Notes: a model not told the origin generated them from the sequence alone. A stretch of DNA of 64,000 nucleotides from Ricinus communis (GCF_019578655.1 NC_063258.1:17240802-17304801); one strand, 5' to 3'. Positions 1 through 11,155 are shown, counted from the stretch's first letter. Program-made: numbers and translations.

Positions 1-1099
1 TTCCTTCACATTTGTCCAAGCACTATGTCGATGCCTATGATTGCCACTTCCATGTGCTTTCAATTAACACTCGCATTTATGCTCACCAAATAAAACCAAA
101 CCATCAAACTAGACAGAGATTAGATAGAGTGGAAAAACAGAAGCGAACAAAATGAGAACATAAGTGGGATTTCAGATCTGATAAGGAAAGAAACCACAAG
201 TTCTTTATTCTCTTCCATAAGGCTAAGCGCGAAATGATCAAATCGAATTGACTTAAATGCAAGGGTCGACAAAGAATATAAAAGAAAGGAAGGACGTTAG
301 CGATAAGTTTATTTTCGCTAGAATGAGTCTTGATAAGTCAGCAAAGTTACTGAAAGAACTTATATCTTGATTTTCTGCAAGGTAGAAAACTCAAATAATA
401 TGCTCACTACCCTAAAGTATTTAGTTGCATGCGAGTTTTGTAGTACGAGAGAGTAGTTGACTGGTCAACAACTCTTATAGTCCCTAATTCTATGAGCCAA
501 CTTAACAAAAACAAAGGGAAATTCGTGTGGGCCTATCTAATAATACTCCAACCCAAATTACTTCATTATTGCATCCAAAACATCAAAATGCTCGCATTGC
601 CGCTTGTATTACGCTTGAATTAATAAAAAAATAACATGATTTCTCCCTTATGCGAGTGGATTTATGTCTCTTCCTACTTGATCATCATGCTAAGCCCCAA
701 TGCCACCAGTCAAGCTTGTCAATTAAGTTCCCATGATTCCTTACGCCAATCCTTGTGTCATCAAATGTCCTCGTGCCTAGAGGAACAAGGAATGATAGAG
801 ATTCCAATGGTGCAAATCCTAAATTGGAATATTGGGCATGCCTCGATTCTTGTTGTTCCCTCTTGCCTCTAGAAGATTCATTTGCGATCATTCAAAGAAT
901 GATATCAATACATGATCAACTAATCTTCTTTCTTTGCATTTGTCTAAGCATTGGATCAGTGCATATGATTGTTGCTACTATGTGCTTTCATTCAACACTC
1001 GTATTTATGCTCCCCAAATAAAACCAAACCATCATACTAGACAGAGGTTAGAAAAAGAGGCACATAAGATATGAATAAAATAAGAACATATATAGGATT
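1..1099 (+). repeat. R1 satellite-like repeat, forward block
   Basis: This block holds slightly more than one R1 monomer. The landmark around the phrase ccaagcattggatc occurs near 17 and again near 945, giving a spacing of about 0.93 kb, and sequence between landmarks matches other R1 copies throughout the window. Consecutive monomers run into each other without a visible border, which is why I call it tandem. The only open frames are short and repeat with the monomer, so I read them as chance frames. R1 matches no family that I can name. Confidence 0.75.
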
Positions 1100-1413
1100 T
1101 TGATCTCGTGCCACCAAACTCTCAGGTTTGCTTTTGCTGGCTCGATAATATGGAACCTCTCAACAGCTCTTATTCTTTTATGAGGTCATGCATGTCTTGG
1201 CTTTCCAGAATCTCTTTAGAAATTGATATGATTCCATAGACCATTTGCATATCGAATAGATCTTACTCTCAAGGGAGTAATTATGATATGACATTCCTAA
1301 CCAGTTTCGAAAAGGTTAGCTCAGCTACACTACTTGAGAAGAAAGAAAGACCACTCCAAGATAAGGGGGGGCAGTCAACCATCCACTCTCGATATTCATA
1401 TTGATCAATTCGT
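1100..1413. other. Unclassified segment interrupting R1, arm 1 of an inverted pair
   Basis: R1 stops after its usual taggattt and resumes at aaggaaagaaatcacaag. The roughly 314 bases between do not match R1 or any LTR here. A diverged reverse-complement copy lies at 53,391-53,704. The reverse strand carries a partly open frame whose peptide is similar in the two copies (for example around KEILE and LLRGS), but copy 1 has a stop in it. I do not recognise the source. A captured host-gene piece, organellar DNA or a non-autonomous element are all possible. Confidence 0.6.
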
Positions 1414-1544
1414 TAAGGAAAGAAATCACAAGTTCTTTGTTCTATTCCATGTGACTAAGCTTAAGGATCAAATTCAATTGATTTAATCACAAGGGTAGAC
1501 AAAGAACACAAAAGAAAGGAAGGATATGAGTGTATGAGTGATAA
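1414..1544 (+). repeat. R1 fragment, forward
   Basis: R1 resumes after the unclassified segment, from aaggaaagaaatcacaag to gagtgataagt, and is then cut by an LTR-1 fragment. The same order appears in inverse at 53,266-53,390. Confidence 0.7.
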
Positions 1545-1800
1545 GTACTTTAACCTAATTAGGACTTTATTTTAGTTATCTCTTTTACTTGGGAAGGTTA
1601 CCTTTATCGTAGATGGGATATAAATACTTATTAGTTAAGGCCTATATAAGGCTAGTACAAATTTTAATGTATAGAATTAAGTTGAATTTGAATGATAATT
1701 GGTTGTTAAACCTAAAAGTTGTTATGCTTTTGTCTTTGTGTTCTTGTGTAGAATGCAGGCTTAAAAAATATTCAAGTAGATTGATCATCTTCTTTTGGAG
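1545..1800 (+). mobile_element. LTR-1 fragment (Ty3/gypsy LTR piece)
   Basis: This piece matches the middle of the LTR-1 family defined by the element at 43,859-46,882. Shared features are the motif aaggcctatataaggctag, which contains the family's TATA box, and the stretch ending in cttgtgttcttg. It has neither LTR terminus nor a target-site duplication, so it is a relic joined to R1 at both ends. A reverse copy lies at 53,000-53,265. The 108-codon open frame across it has a close counterpart there, which reflects duplication and not a gene. Confidence 0.7.
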
Positions 1801-2121
1801 TGCAAGAGTGTGGATTTACATCTCACCCTACTTGATCATGAAGCTAAGCCCTAATGCTACCGGTCAAGCTTGTCAATTGCATTCTAATGATTCATTATGC
1901 CAATCCTTGTATCATCAACAGTTATTGGTCCTAGAGTAATAAGAAACGATGGAGATCCTAATGGTGCAAATCTTGAATCAGAATATTTATGTGTGCCTCA
2001 ACTCTTGTTGTTCCTTCTTTCCTATAAAAGATTCATCCACGATCATTAGAAGAGTAATACTAATACTCGATCAAGTAATTGTCTTTCTTCACGTTTGTAC
2101 AAGCATTAGATTGGTGCTTAT
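1801..2121 (+). repeat. R1 fragment, forward
   Basis: R1 sequence from caagagtgtggatttac to attggtgcttat, where an LTR-2 copy begins. The same R1-to-LTR-2 junction occurs in inverse at 52,683/52,684. Confidence 0.75.
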
Positions 2122-2263
2122 TGATAAGAACCCATGTAGTACAAGGAATCCTACTTCAATAAGGAATCCTAATGATGGAAATCCTACTTGCTCAAGGAAT
2201 CCTGCTTTAATAAGAAATACTAATTCCACTAGGAATCCTAATCCAGGAAGAAGTCCTGATGAA

Positions 2264-2423
2264 GAAGTAGTTGAAATCAGTTCTTTCCTCTATTGCCAAT
2301 CCCCAGTCATTCATGAAGCTACTCGACAAAGTAGCTAGGCACTACTTTTTTCGTAATTAGATCCTTTAAAGTGATCCAAAGATGAAAGGAATGCCACTGT
2401 ATCGGGAAGAAAAAAGCTTAGAA
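2264..2423. other. 160-bp insertion of unknown origin inside LTR-2
   Basis: The related LTR-2 copy at 52.5 kb reads straight through this point, so the 160 bases are an insertion. The trinucleotide gaa stands at both ends, which suggests end-joining with microhomology. The segment contains a perfect 7-bp stem (agctact / agtagct, 2,317-2,336) with a 6-base loop, followed by a T run. It has no poly-A tail, terminal repeats or open frame. Organellar DNA captured during break repair is one possibility, but I could not recognise a plastid or mitochondrial gene in it. Confidence 0.55.
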
Positions 2424-2834
2424 ATTAGGAGTTCAGGCGACAAAAGGAATCTTATTTCCACTAGGAATCCTAGTCAGATTCAAAGTCCAAGTGAGATTAG
2501 GCTTAAACAAAACAATGGGCCTCAAGATACTCTTATCAACTTAATTTAACATATGGAGGCATGAATAAGTCAAGATAAGTCTAAAATAAACAAGTCAAGC
2601 TATTTGGAGTCCAATACTTAAGAATGGGCCGGATATCACATGTTATTTAAGCCTAATTGTCATGTTTATTATATGGGCTTGGGTTGGACGAATTTTAGCA
2701 GTTTTTGTTTATTTAAAGAAGTCTTTTAATAGTTAGGAGTTTTATTTTTAAGTTATCCTTTTAGTTTAGGAGTTCTATTCCTAGTTTTATTATTATTTGT
2801 TTCTTTATCATTATAGAACTAAGTTTTTTAAGGC

Positions 2835-2843
2835 CTATATAAG
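2835..2843 (+). promoter_or_regulatory. TATA box of LTR-2
   Basis: The motif tatataagg lies inside aaggcctatataagg, which is conserved in LTR-1 and LTR-2 copies (1,645, 38,310, and in reverse 44,190, 46,304 and 52,135). Its place roughly two thirds into the LTR fits a U3 core promoter. Confidence 0.55.
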
Positions 2844-2958
2844 GTATGTAAAAGGAGTTGTTAAATATTAATTATTTTTGAGTTAATTCTCTTCTTTTTT
2901 TCTCTATGAACTTTGGTGAATTTATCAAGTGAAGGCTTGGTATTTTACAAACTTAGTT

Positions 2959-4041
2959 CAACACTCGTATATGCTCACCAAATAAAACTAAACCATCAAA
3001 CTAGACATAGATTAGAAAGAGTGGCACAAACGAAATGAACAAAATGAGAACCTATGTAGGATTCGATCCCGATAAGGAAAGAAATCATAAGTGCTTTATT
3101 CTCTTTTATACGGCTAATCGAGAGGATCAAATCGGATTGTTTTAAACAAAAGGGTATATGAAGAACAAAAAAGAAAGGAAGGACGTGAGAGTTAAGTCTA
3201 TGTTCACTAGCACGAGTCTTGATAATTCTGCAACAGTTGTTGAAAGAAACCTTAACTTGATTTTCCAAAAGGTAGAAAATTAAAATAATAGGCTCACTAG
3301 CCTCAAGTATTCAGTTGCATGCGATTTTTATAGTCGCAAGCCCTTATTCCATAAAAAGAAGAAACTAGAAGCTAAATATTAATGAACAAATAAATAGTGA
3401 TGAATAAACTCTAGTCAAATCATGAACCAAAGAGGAGTTGATTGATCAATAACTCTCGTAGACCCAAATTTTATGATCCAGCTTAACGATATCAAGGAAT
3501 AATTTGATGGGCATATCTAATAACACTTCATCCCAAATTACATCACTATATGCATCCCAAACATTGTAACATGCGCATTCTCGCTTGGATTAATCAAAAG
3601 CAACATGATTTCTACTTTAGCATGTGGACTTGCGTATCATCTTGTTAGATTATCAAGTCAGCCCCAATGTTGTTGGTCAAGCTTGGCAATTGCTTTTCCA
3701 TGATTCCTTATGCCAATCCTTGAGTCATCAGAATATTAGGGTGTGTCTTGATTCTCGTCGTTCCCTCTTTCCTCTAGAATATTCGTCTATAATAATTTGG
3801 AGAATGAAATCAACACCGGATCAACTAATTTTCTTTTTTCGCATTCGTCCAAGCATTGGATCAGTGCCTACAATTGCTGCTTCCATGCTCTTTTTCTCAA
3901 TAGTGATGTTTATGCTCCCTAAGTAAAATCAAACCATCATACTAGACAAAAAGGAATTGACTGGTCAACAACTCTCGCAATCCTAAATTTTCTAAGCAGG
4001 AATAACAAAAACAAGGAAAGAATCGTGTGGGCATACCTAAA
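2959..4041 (+). repeat. R1 monomer, forward
   Basis: About one R1 monomer, starting at aacactcgtatatgctcacc and ending at gtgggcatacctaa. The landmark cattcgtccaagcattggatc is at about 3,842. Confidence 0.75.
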
Positions 4042-4442
4042 CATGACAATTGGAATTAAGTAACATGTGATATACAACCCATTCTTGAGTATTGGACTCC
4101 AAATAGCTTGACTTGTTTATTTTAGGCTTATCTTGACTTGTTTATGCCTCCATATGTTGGATTAAGTTGATAAGAGTATCTTGAGGCCCATTGTTTTGAT
4201 TAAGCCTAATCTTACTTAGACTTTGAATCTGACTAGGACTCCTAGTTGAATTAGGATTCCTAGTGGAAATAAGATTCGTTTCATCGCTTGAACTCCTAAT
4301 AGCATCAGAACTCCTTATTGGACTAGGATTCCTAGTGGAATTAGGACTCCTTGTTGAAATAGGATTCTTTGAGGAAGTAGGATTTGCATCCTTAGGATTT
4401 TTTGTTGGAGTAGAATTCCTTGTGCTACATGGGTTCTCATCA
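4042..4442 (-). mobile_element. LTR-2 5' fragment, reverse
   Basis: Reading in reverse, the LTR-2 start is at 4,442 (here ...gggttctcatca). It runs through the AGGANTCCT-like motif array (about 4,225-4,435) and is cut off at 4,042 beside R1. The reverse strand is open for 101 codons and encodes a low-complexity peptide of STRNP/TRSP units. I read this as the motif array passing through an open frame, not a separate gene. Confidence 0.7.
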
Positions 4443-5822
4443 ATCAAGCACGACTAAATATTTTGACTCAGGATTTGCACCATTGGGATCTCCATCACTC
4501 CTTGTTCTTCTAGGCATGAGGACATCTGATGACACACGGATTGGGGTAAGGAATCATGGGAACGCAATTGACAAGCTTAACCTGTGGCATTGGGTGGTGA
4601 TTTGATGATCAAGCATGATAAGACCCAAATCCACGAGCGTAAAGGAGAAACTATATTGCTTTCGATTAATCCAAGTGGGAATATGCACGTTTTGATGTTT
4701 AGGACACATATAATAAAGTAATTTGGGTCGGCGACTTATTAGGGAGGCTTATGCAAATTTTTCCTTATTTTCATTAAGCTGACTCATAAAATCTAGGACT
4801 ACGAGAGTCGTTGACCAGTCAACTCCTCTCTGGTTCTTGATTTGACTTTGCTTTATATCTTTATTTATTTATTTAGATTTAGATTGTAGTTTCTTCTTCT
4901 TATGGAATAAGGACTTTCGCACTATAAAAACTGCATGCTACAGAATACTTGAGGCTAATGAGCATATTATTTCAATCTTCTACCTCGCAGAAAATCAAAT
5001 TATGGGTTCTTTCAAGAACTTTATGGAATTATCAACACTCGTGCTGGTGAGCATAAACTTATCCCTCACGCCCTTTGTTTCTCTTGTTTTCTTTGTCTAC
5101 CCTTGTGTTTAAATCAATTCGATTTGCTCCTTACGCTTAGCTGTATAGAAAAGAGCAAAGAAATTGTGATTTCTTTTCTTATTGGATATGAAATCCTACC
5201 TATATTCTCATTTGTTTGTTTCTTTTGTGTCTCTCTTTCAAATCTCTATCTAGTATGATGGTTGGGTTTTATTTAGGGAGCATAAACATGAGTGAAAGCA
5301 TGTGGAAGCGGCAATCGTAGGCACCAATCTAATACTTCGACGAGTGTGAAGAAAAAAATTAGTTGATCGTATATCGATATCATTCTCCGAATCTTCACAG
5401 GGGAATCTTTTATAGGAAAGAGGGAACAACGTGAATTGAGGCACGACCAAATATTTTGATTCAGGATTTACACCATTGGGATCTCCATCATTCCCTATTC
5501 CTTCAGGCACGAGGACTCCTGCTGACACAAGGATTGGAGTAAGGAATCATGGGATTGCAATTAACAAGCTTGATCGGTGGCATTGGTCTTAGCTTAATGA
5601 TTAAGTAGGATAAGACATAAATCCATGCACATAAGGGAGAAATCATGTCGTCTTTTATTAATTCAAGTGTAATACAAGCGGGAATTCGAGCATTCTGATA
5701 TTTGCGATGCATATTATGAACTAATTTAGATCAGAGTGTTATTAGGTAGACCCCCTTTCCTTGTTTTAGTTAAGCTGGCTCTTAAAATTTGGGACTACGA
5801 GAGTGGTTAGCCAGTCTTTACA
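4443..5822 (-). repeat. R1 block, reverse
   Basis: More than one R1 monomer in reverse, recognisable by caactcctctctggttcttgatt near 4,820 and tagtatgatggttgggttttatt near 5,252. It ends at a complex inversion junction at about 5,822, after which R1 runs forward. The same junction type occurs near 35,715 and 59,270. Confidence 0.75.
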
Positions 5823-6016
5823 GTAATCCTTGTGTTGTTAGGAGTCCTCGTGCCTTGAGGAACAAGGAACAATGGAGATCCCAAATTTTATGAACTAGCT
5901 TAACGAAAGCAATGGGAAATTCATGTGGCCTACCTAATAACACTCCAAACTAAATTACATAATTATATGCATCCCAAGGATCAAAAAGCTCGCATTCCTA
6001 ATTATATTATGCTTGC
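5823..6016 (+). repeat. R1 inversion junction and forward R1
   Basis: After gtggttagccagt the sequence changes strand. A forward R1 scrap of about 75 bases (from aatccttgtg to ggagatccc) is joined directly to another forward R1 position (aaattttatgaac). The last five bases, CTTGC (6,012-6,016), are the left target-site duplication of the following solo LTR. Confidence 0.7.
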
Positions 6017-7415
6017 TGATAGGAATCATATTACACATATTTACATGCCCAATTGTTTACATTCTTGTGCATAATTATCTCATTTTATGCTAGAATCACC
6101 TGTCTTTTGGTTCCTTTCACGTTTCAGGTTATTATCGAAGGACATTGTCAGTAATCGAGGAAAATATGTGTAATTACAAACCAGAATCCATCAAATTGAG
6201 CAAGGACTAGCATTCCGAAGGTTGAGCACGGCCTGGACTTCGGCCATGCTGAATTGTCAAGAAGCTGACCCGAGAAGTGCCATTTTGGCATGGTTTCCGT
6301 AGCTACCACGGCTTCCACCATAGCCCGTGGTGGCTCAACACCGGCTTGGGCACGGCCTAGAAGAGGTCAATACAACTAAATGCGCATGTTCAAGTATGGC
6401 TCGGACTCACTTGACCAAAGACAGCTTAACCACTACCGAAGAGACTATATAGGCAAAATCGATTTGGTGAATGAGATTCGATTTTCTAACTTGATTTCCA
6501 TTATACACACTTAATTCATTTGTTTATATACCTCAATTGTCGATGTTTGGAGATCAATTTGATCAATTGAAGGGAGGATTACACTTATTTCAACATCAAT
6601 TTGAAGATCAAGACAAGATTTTAGAGCATTCAAGAGGCAAATTAGGGTTTGATATTTTGAATTGGAAAATTAGGGTTTCTCATCCAACTTGAAAGAGAAG
6701 GGTGTACATGCCTTTAATTTAGTTTTCTGATTTTAATTCTTATTTTGTGATGCTTATTAGTATGAGTAGCTAAATTATTGAACCAAATTAGGGTTCCTAT
6801 GTTTGTGATTGATCTTAATGTTATGAGATTTTGATTGTCAATTCTTGATTATTATTAATGAGAAGTCACATTATTCATGAGACGTTGTGAATTGTGGAAT
6901 TTAAATTTCTTTATGTAATCACTTAGAGATAAGGGTAATTGACTAGCCGGATTAAGAATTAACAAAGCTTAATAGAGGACGGTTAGACCTTAATGCTAAT
7001 CGAGTAATTGATCATTAGGAGGAGATTCCAACTTTAGGTTATTAGGTTTAGGAATTCGGTTATCTCAAGAGGGAGACCAAATTCAGTTAAGACTTCGTGC
7101 ATGGGTAATTGCAATTGATAATCAATTTAATCTCTATCTCTACAAAAATCCAATTAACTTAGGTCCCCTAGGGTTTGCTTTTCCTTCGAGAGTCTTCCTA
7201 AATCCTTTTAAATAATTTGACACTTAATTACTTGTTTATTTTTAATTAATCATAGAACAACACTTCATTGATTTCTTTAGGTTAGATAACCTAATACACT
7301 ACAGTAGGTCTAGGTTCACCCTTTCCCGAGAATACGACCTTGATACTCACCATTTGTGCTAGTCTGTATCGATAGGTTCACTGCCTTAGATTGTAGCTGC
7401 GTAAATAGCATATCA
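6017..7415 (+). mobile_element. Solo LTR, Athila-type
   Basis: The LTR runs from TGATAGGAATC to GCATATCA and is flanked by perfect 5-bp duplications CTTGC at 6,012-6,016 and 7,416-7,420. R1 continues on both sides. Its 3' half closely follows the LTR of element X, including cactgccttagattgtagct and the stretch with taattgactagccggattaagaatt. Clusters of cacggc/gccgtg words lie near 6,220-6,370. No internal region is present, so unequal LTR recombination is the likely origin. Confidence 0.88.
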
Positions 7416-8942
7416 CTTGCATTCATTGGTAATATTATGATTTATCCCTTGCGTGCTTGGATTTAGGTCTCATCTTGCTTGAACTTAAAGCTAAGCCCTA
7501 ATGCCACCGATCAAGCTTATCAATTGAGTTTCCATGACTTCTTATGCCAATCCTTATGTCATCATGTGTCGTTGTGGCTAAAGGAATAAGGAATAATGGA
7601 GATCCTAATGGTGCAAATCCTAAATCAGAATATTTATTCGTGCCTCGATTCTCATTGTTCCCTCTTTCCTCCAAAAGATTCGTTTGCGATCATTTAGAGA
7701 ATGATATCAATAATTGATTAACTAATTTTCTTTCTTTGCATTCATCTAAGCATTAGATCAGTGTCTATAATTGCCACTTCCACCCGCTTTCACTCAACAA
7801 CCATATTTATTCATTCCAAATAAGACCAAACCATCATACTAGACATTGAGGTACAAATGAAACAAACAAAATGAGAACATAGTTAAGATTTCAAATTTGA
7901 TAAGGAAAGAAATCACAAGTTTTTTATTCTCTTCCATATGGCTAAGCGTAAGGATAAAATAGAATGTTTATAGACACAAAGGTAGACAAAGAACATAAAA
8001 GAAAGAAAGGATTTGAGCAAGTCTTGATAAGTCTGCAAAGTTCTTGAAAGAATCCATAACTTGATTTCCCACAAGGTAGAAAATTGAAATAATATACTCA
8101 ATAGCATCAAGTATTCGGTTGCATGCAGTTCTTATAGTATGGAAGCCTTCATTCTATAAGAAGAAGAAACTAGAAGCTAAATATAAAAAAATAAATAAAT
8201 AAAGAGAGATGAGTAAACTGAAGCCAAATCAAGAACGAGAGAGGAGTTGACTAGTCAACAACTCTCGTAGTCCAAAATTTTATGAGACAACTTAACAAAA
8301 ATGAAGAGAAATTCGCATTGGCCTACCTAATAACACTCCAATCCAAATTACTTTGTTATATCCATCCCAAACATCAAAGCACTTGCATTCTTATTTATAT
8401 TATGCTTGGATTAATTGAAAATAATATGATTATCCCTTACCCGCAGGAATTTATGTTCGAAAGAGATAAAAAAAGAAACAAACAGAATGAAAACATAGCT
8501 AGGATTTTAGATCTGATAATGAAAGAAATCACTAGTTCTTTATTCTCTTCCATATGGCATACATAAGGATCGAATCAAAATGATTTAAAGACAATGGTGG
8601 ATAAAGAACACAAAAGAAAGAAAGGACATAGGCGATAAGTATAGGTTCGCTAGCGCGAGTCTTCATTAGTCTATAAAGTTATTGATAGAACCCATACCTT
8701 GATTTTCTGAATTGTAGAAGACTAAAATAGTATGCTTAATAGCCTCAAATATTTAGTTGCATGCATTTTCATAGTGCGAAGGCTCTCATTCCATAAGAAG
8801 AAGAAACTACAAGCTAAATATGAATAAATAAATAAAGAAAGATAAATCAAGAATTGGAGAGAAGTTGATTGGTCAACAACATTCGTAGTTCCAAATTTTA
8901 TGAGCCAACCTAATGAAAACAAGGGAGAATTTGTGTGGACCT
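7416..8942 (+). repeat. R1 block, forward
   Basis: R1 resumes at cttgcattcattgg, the right duplication of the solo LTR. The landmark gattaactaattttctttct is at about 7,716 and a full monomer follows. It ends in GACCT (8,938-8,942), the left duplication of the next solo LTR. Confidence 0.75.
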
Positions 8943-10339
8943 TAGTGCACTTCATATGCAACTACAACTAAGGCAGTAAACCTATCGATGTAGTCTAGCA
9001 CAACGGCAACTATTAAAATATTGTATCCCTCGGGAAAGTGAAATCCTAGAGTTACTACTTCGTTCTTTGTTATCTAGTCTAGAATTAATGATAAATGGTT
9101 TCTAGATTTATTAATGACTAAAAGCTAAGTTCTAAATGGAATGCGAGAATGAATGAGTAAATAGAACAATCAAGACAATAAAGCAAACCCAAAGGGGACC
9201 TAGACTAGTTGGCAATCAAACAAAAAATAACAAATTGTTGAGTCCAATTATGCTACCCATGGACGGATTTTTAACTGAATTCTGTTTCCCTCTCGAGACA
9301 ACCGAATTCCTAAACCTAAGAACCTAAAGTTGGAATCTCTTCCTAACGATTGATTATTAAGTTAGCCTTAAGATTTAATCCGCCTCTATTAGGCTTTCTT
9401 AATTCTTAATCCGGTAAATTAATTAACCTTATCTCTAAGTGAAAATTAACCTAATCTTGCAATTAAATTTCCAAACTCAAATAGAATTTCTCAATTGCTA
9501 AAAGAATTCTATGAACAGTAATTAACACATTCAATGTAAAGAAAATTGAATTTAATTATTAATTGCAAAAAGAATATAGAAAGGAACTCAAACAATCCTA
9601 ACAATTCAGTACTAAGCCAAGATAGTAAGAACCCCAATGGGTTCAATCAATCTAGCTACACATGTTCACGTATAAAAAAGAATAGAAATTCAATTATAAT
9701 GAAAGAGTAAAGAAATTGAAACATAGACACCCTTTTCCTAGAAATGGATGAACAGTTCAAAGCCTTGATCTATACTGTAGTTGATCTCCAAAATTGCCTC
9801 TTGATTAGCTCTAATACTCCTCTTTAATCTTCAATCTGAAATCCCAGAATCATCAATCAAGGAAGGAAGATGAAGAGTTAGAATCATCAAACTCCAAATC
9901 GAACTCCCCGAAACTCCCTCTCCTCTTTTTGGCTCATTTATACATTATGCAAATACGGGTGTGTTCCAGCCTGTGTCCCTCAACACGGGCCGTGTTGGCC
10001 TGCAAATGACAGAATGAATTAAATCGAGCAAGGCCGTGGTACCCTTGGAAAATGTGCTGCTTCAAAGTGCTTAAGCTACACAGCCTAGAATTATTTGCAC
10101 AGGCTCCAGCACAGGCTGTGTTGACTTCCCAAAACTCAACCTCAAGTCAAACGCTTTTAAATCTATCTAGTTTTTCCTAAAATTAATCTAAAATTGCTCA
10201 AGCACTAATGATGGACCTATAAAATCTCCTCGAATACGAAAGGACATAAAACACGAGTGATCTTGGAATAAAAACACAATAAATGCTAAGAAAATGCAGA
10301 ATAATATGCAAGCAAATCTGTGTAAAACTATGCATATCA
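8943..10339 (-). mobile_element. Solo LTR, Athila-type, reverse
   Basis: Reading in reverse, it starts TGATATGCATAGTTTTAC at 10,339 and ends near 8,943 with the Athila LTR tail, here the reverse of aactaaggcagtaaacctatcgat. Flanks are GACCT (8,938-8,942) and GGCCT (10,340-10,344), one base apart, and R1 continues across them. Words such as acacgggccgtgtt occur near 9,985-10,140. It has no coding part. The left terminus (tagtgcac) has lost the canonical TG, so that end is placed from the duplication. Confidence 0.82.
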
Positions 10340-11155
10340 GGCCTACCTCATAACATTTTAGCAAAAATTACTTCATTATATGTGTCCCAAACATCAAAAC
10401 TTGTATGTGGATTTACGTCTCCTCTTGCTTGATCATCAAGTTATGCCTTAATGCCCCAGTTAAGCTTTTGAATTGCATTCCCATGATTCCTTATGCCAAT
10501 CCTTATGTCATCAGCAGTCCTCGTGCCTTGAGGAATAAGAAATGATGGAGACCCTAATGCTACAAATCCTGAATCGAGATATTTCATCGTGCATTGATTC
10601 ATGTCGTTTCCTCTTTCCTCCAAAAGAGATGCATAAAAGAATCGAACAAAATGAGAATATATATAGGATTATGGATCCTATAAGGAAAGAAATTACAAGT
10701 TCGTTATTCTCTTCGATAAGCCTAAGTGTAATAATCAAGTTCTTTATTCTCTCTTAGTCCAAAATCTTACGAGCTATCTTAACAAAAACAAAGGAAAATT
10801 TATATGGGCATACCTTATAACACCTCCACCCAAACCACTTTATTATATGCATGCCAAACATTAAACACGTGCATTCCCACTTGAATTAATCGGAAGCAAC
10901 ATGAAATCTCCTTTAAGCGTGTGGATTTGCGTCTCATCATGCTTGATCATCAAGTCACGCCTCAATGCCACAGGTCAAGCTTCACAATTGTGTTCCCATG
11001 ATTCCTTACGCCAATCCTTGTGTCACCTAGAGTCCTCGTGCCTAAAGGAACAAGGAATATGGAGATCCCATCGATGAACTAATTTTCTTTCTTCACTTTT
11101 GTCCAAGCATTGGATCAGTGCTTGTGACTACTACTTCCACATGCTTTCATTCAAC
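10340..11155 (+). repeat. R1 block, forward
   Basis: R1 continues from ggcctacctcataac. Two partial monomers are joined: landmarks for the ggaatgatggagacc part occur near 10,533 and again near 11,045. The block ends at ctttcattcaac beside an LTR relic. Confidence 0.7.

Larger units (their letters stand above)
2122..2958 (+). mobile_element. LTR-2 copy, 3' end missing
   Basis: The LTR begins at TGATAAGAACCCATG, the LTR-2 start also seen in reverse at 4,442 and 52,683. A run of AGGANTCCT-like motifs follows (about 2,139-2,262, resuming near 2,425), and a TATA box lies at 2,835. It stops at acaaacttagtt, before the family's usual end (a sequence finishing in gttcatatca), and R1 resumes at once, so it is a truncated LTR. 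A 160-bp foreign segment interrupts it at 2,264-2,423. Confidence 0.75.

Noticed and set aside
1613..1939. A 108-codon frame conserved with 52,866-53,192 as a gene
   Set aside because: It crosses an LTR-1 fragment/R1 junction, and its conservation is explained by the inverted duplication.
4142..4447. The STRNPN-rich frame as a separate low-complexity protein gene
   Set aside because: It is the LTR motif array in an open frame. In other copies it continues the polyprotein end, and this copy has no upstream coding part.
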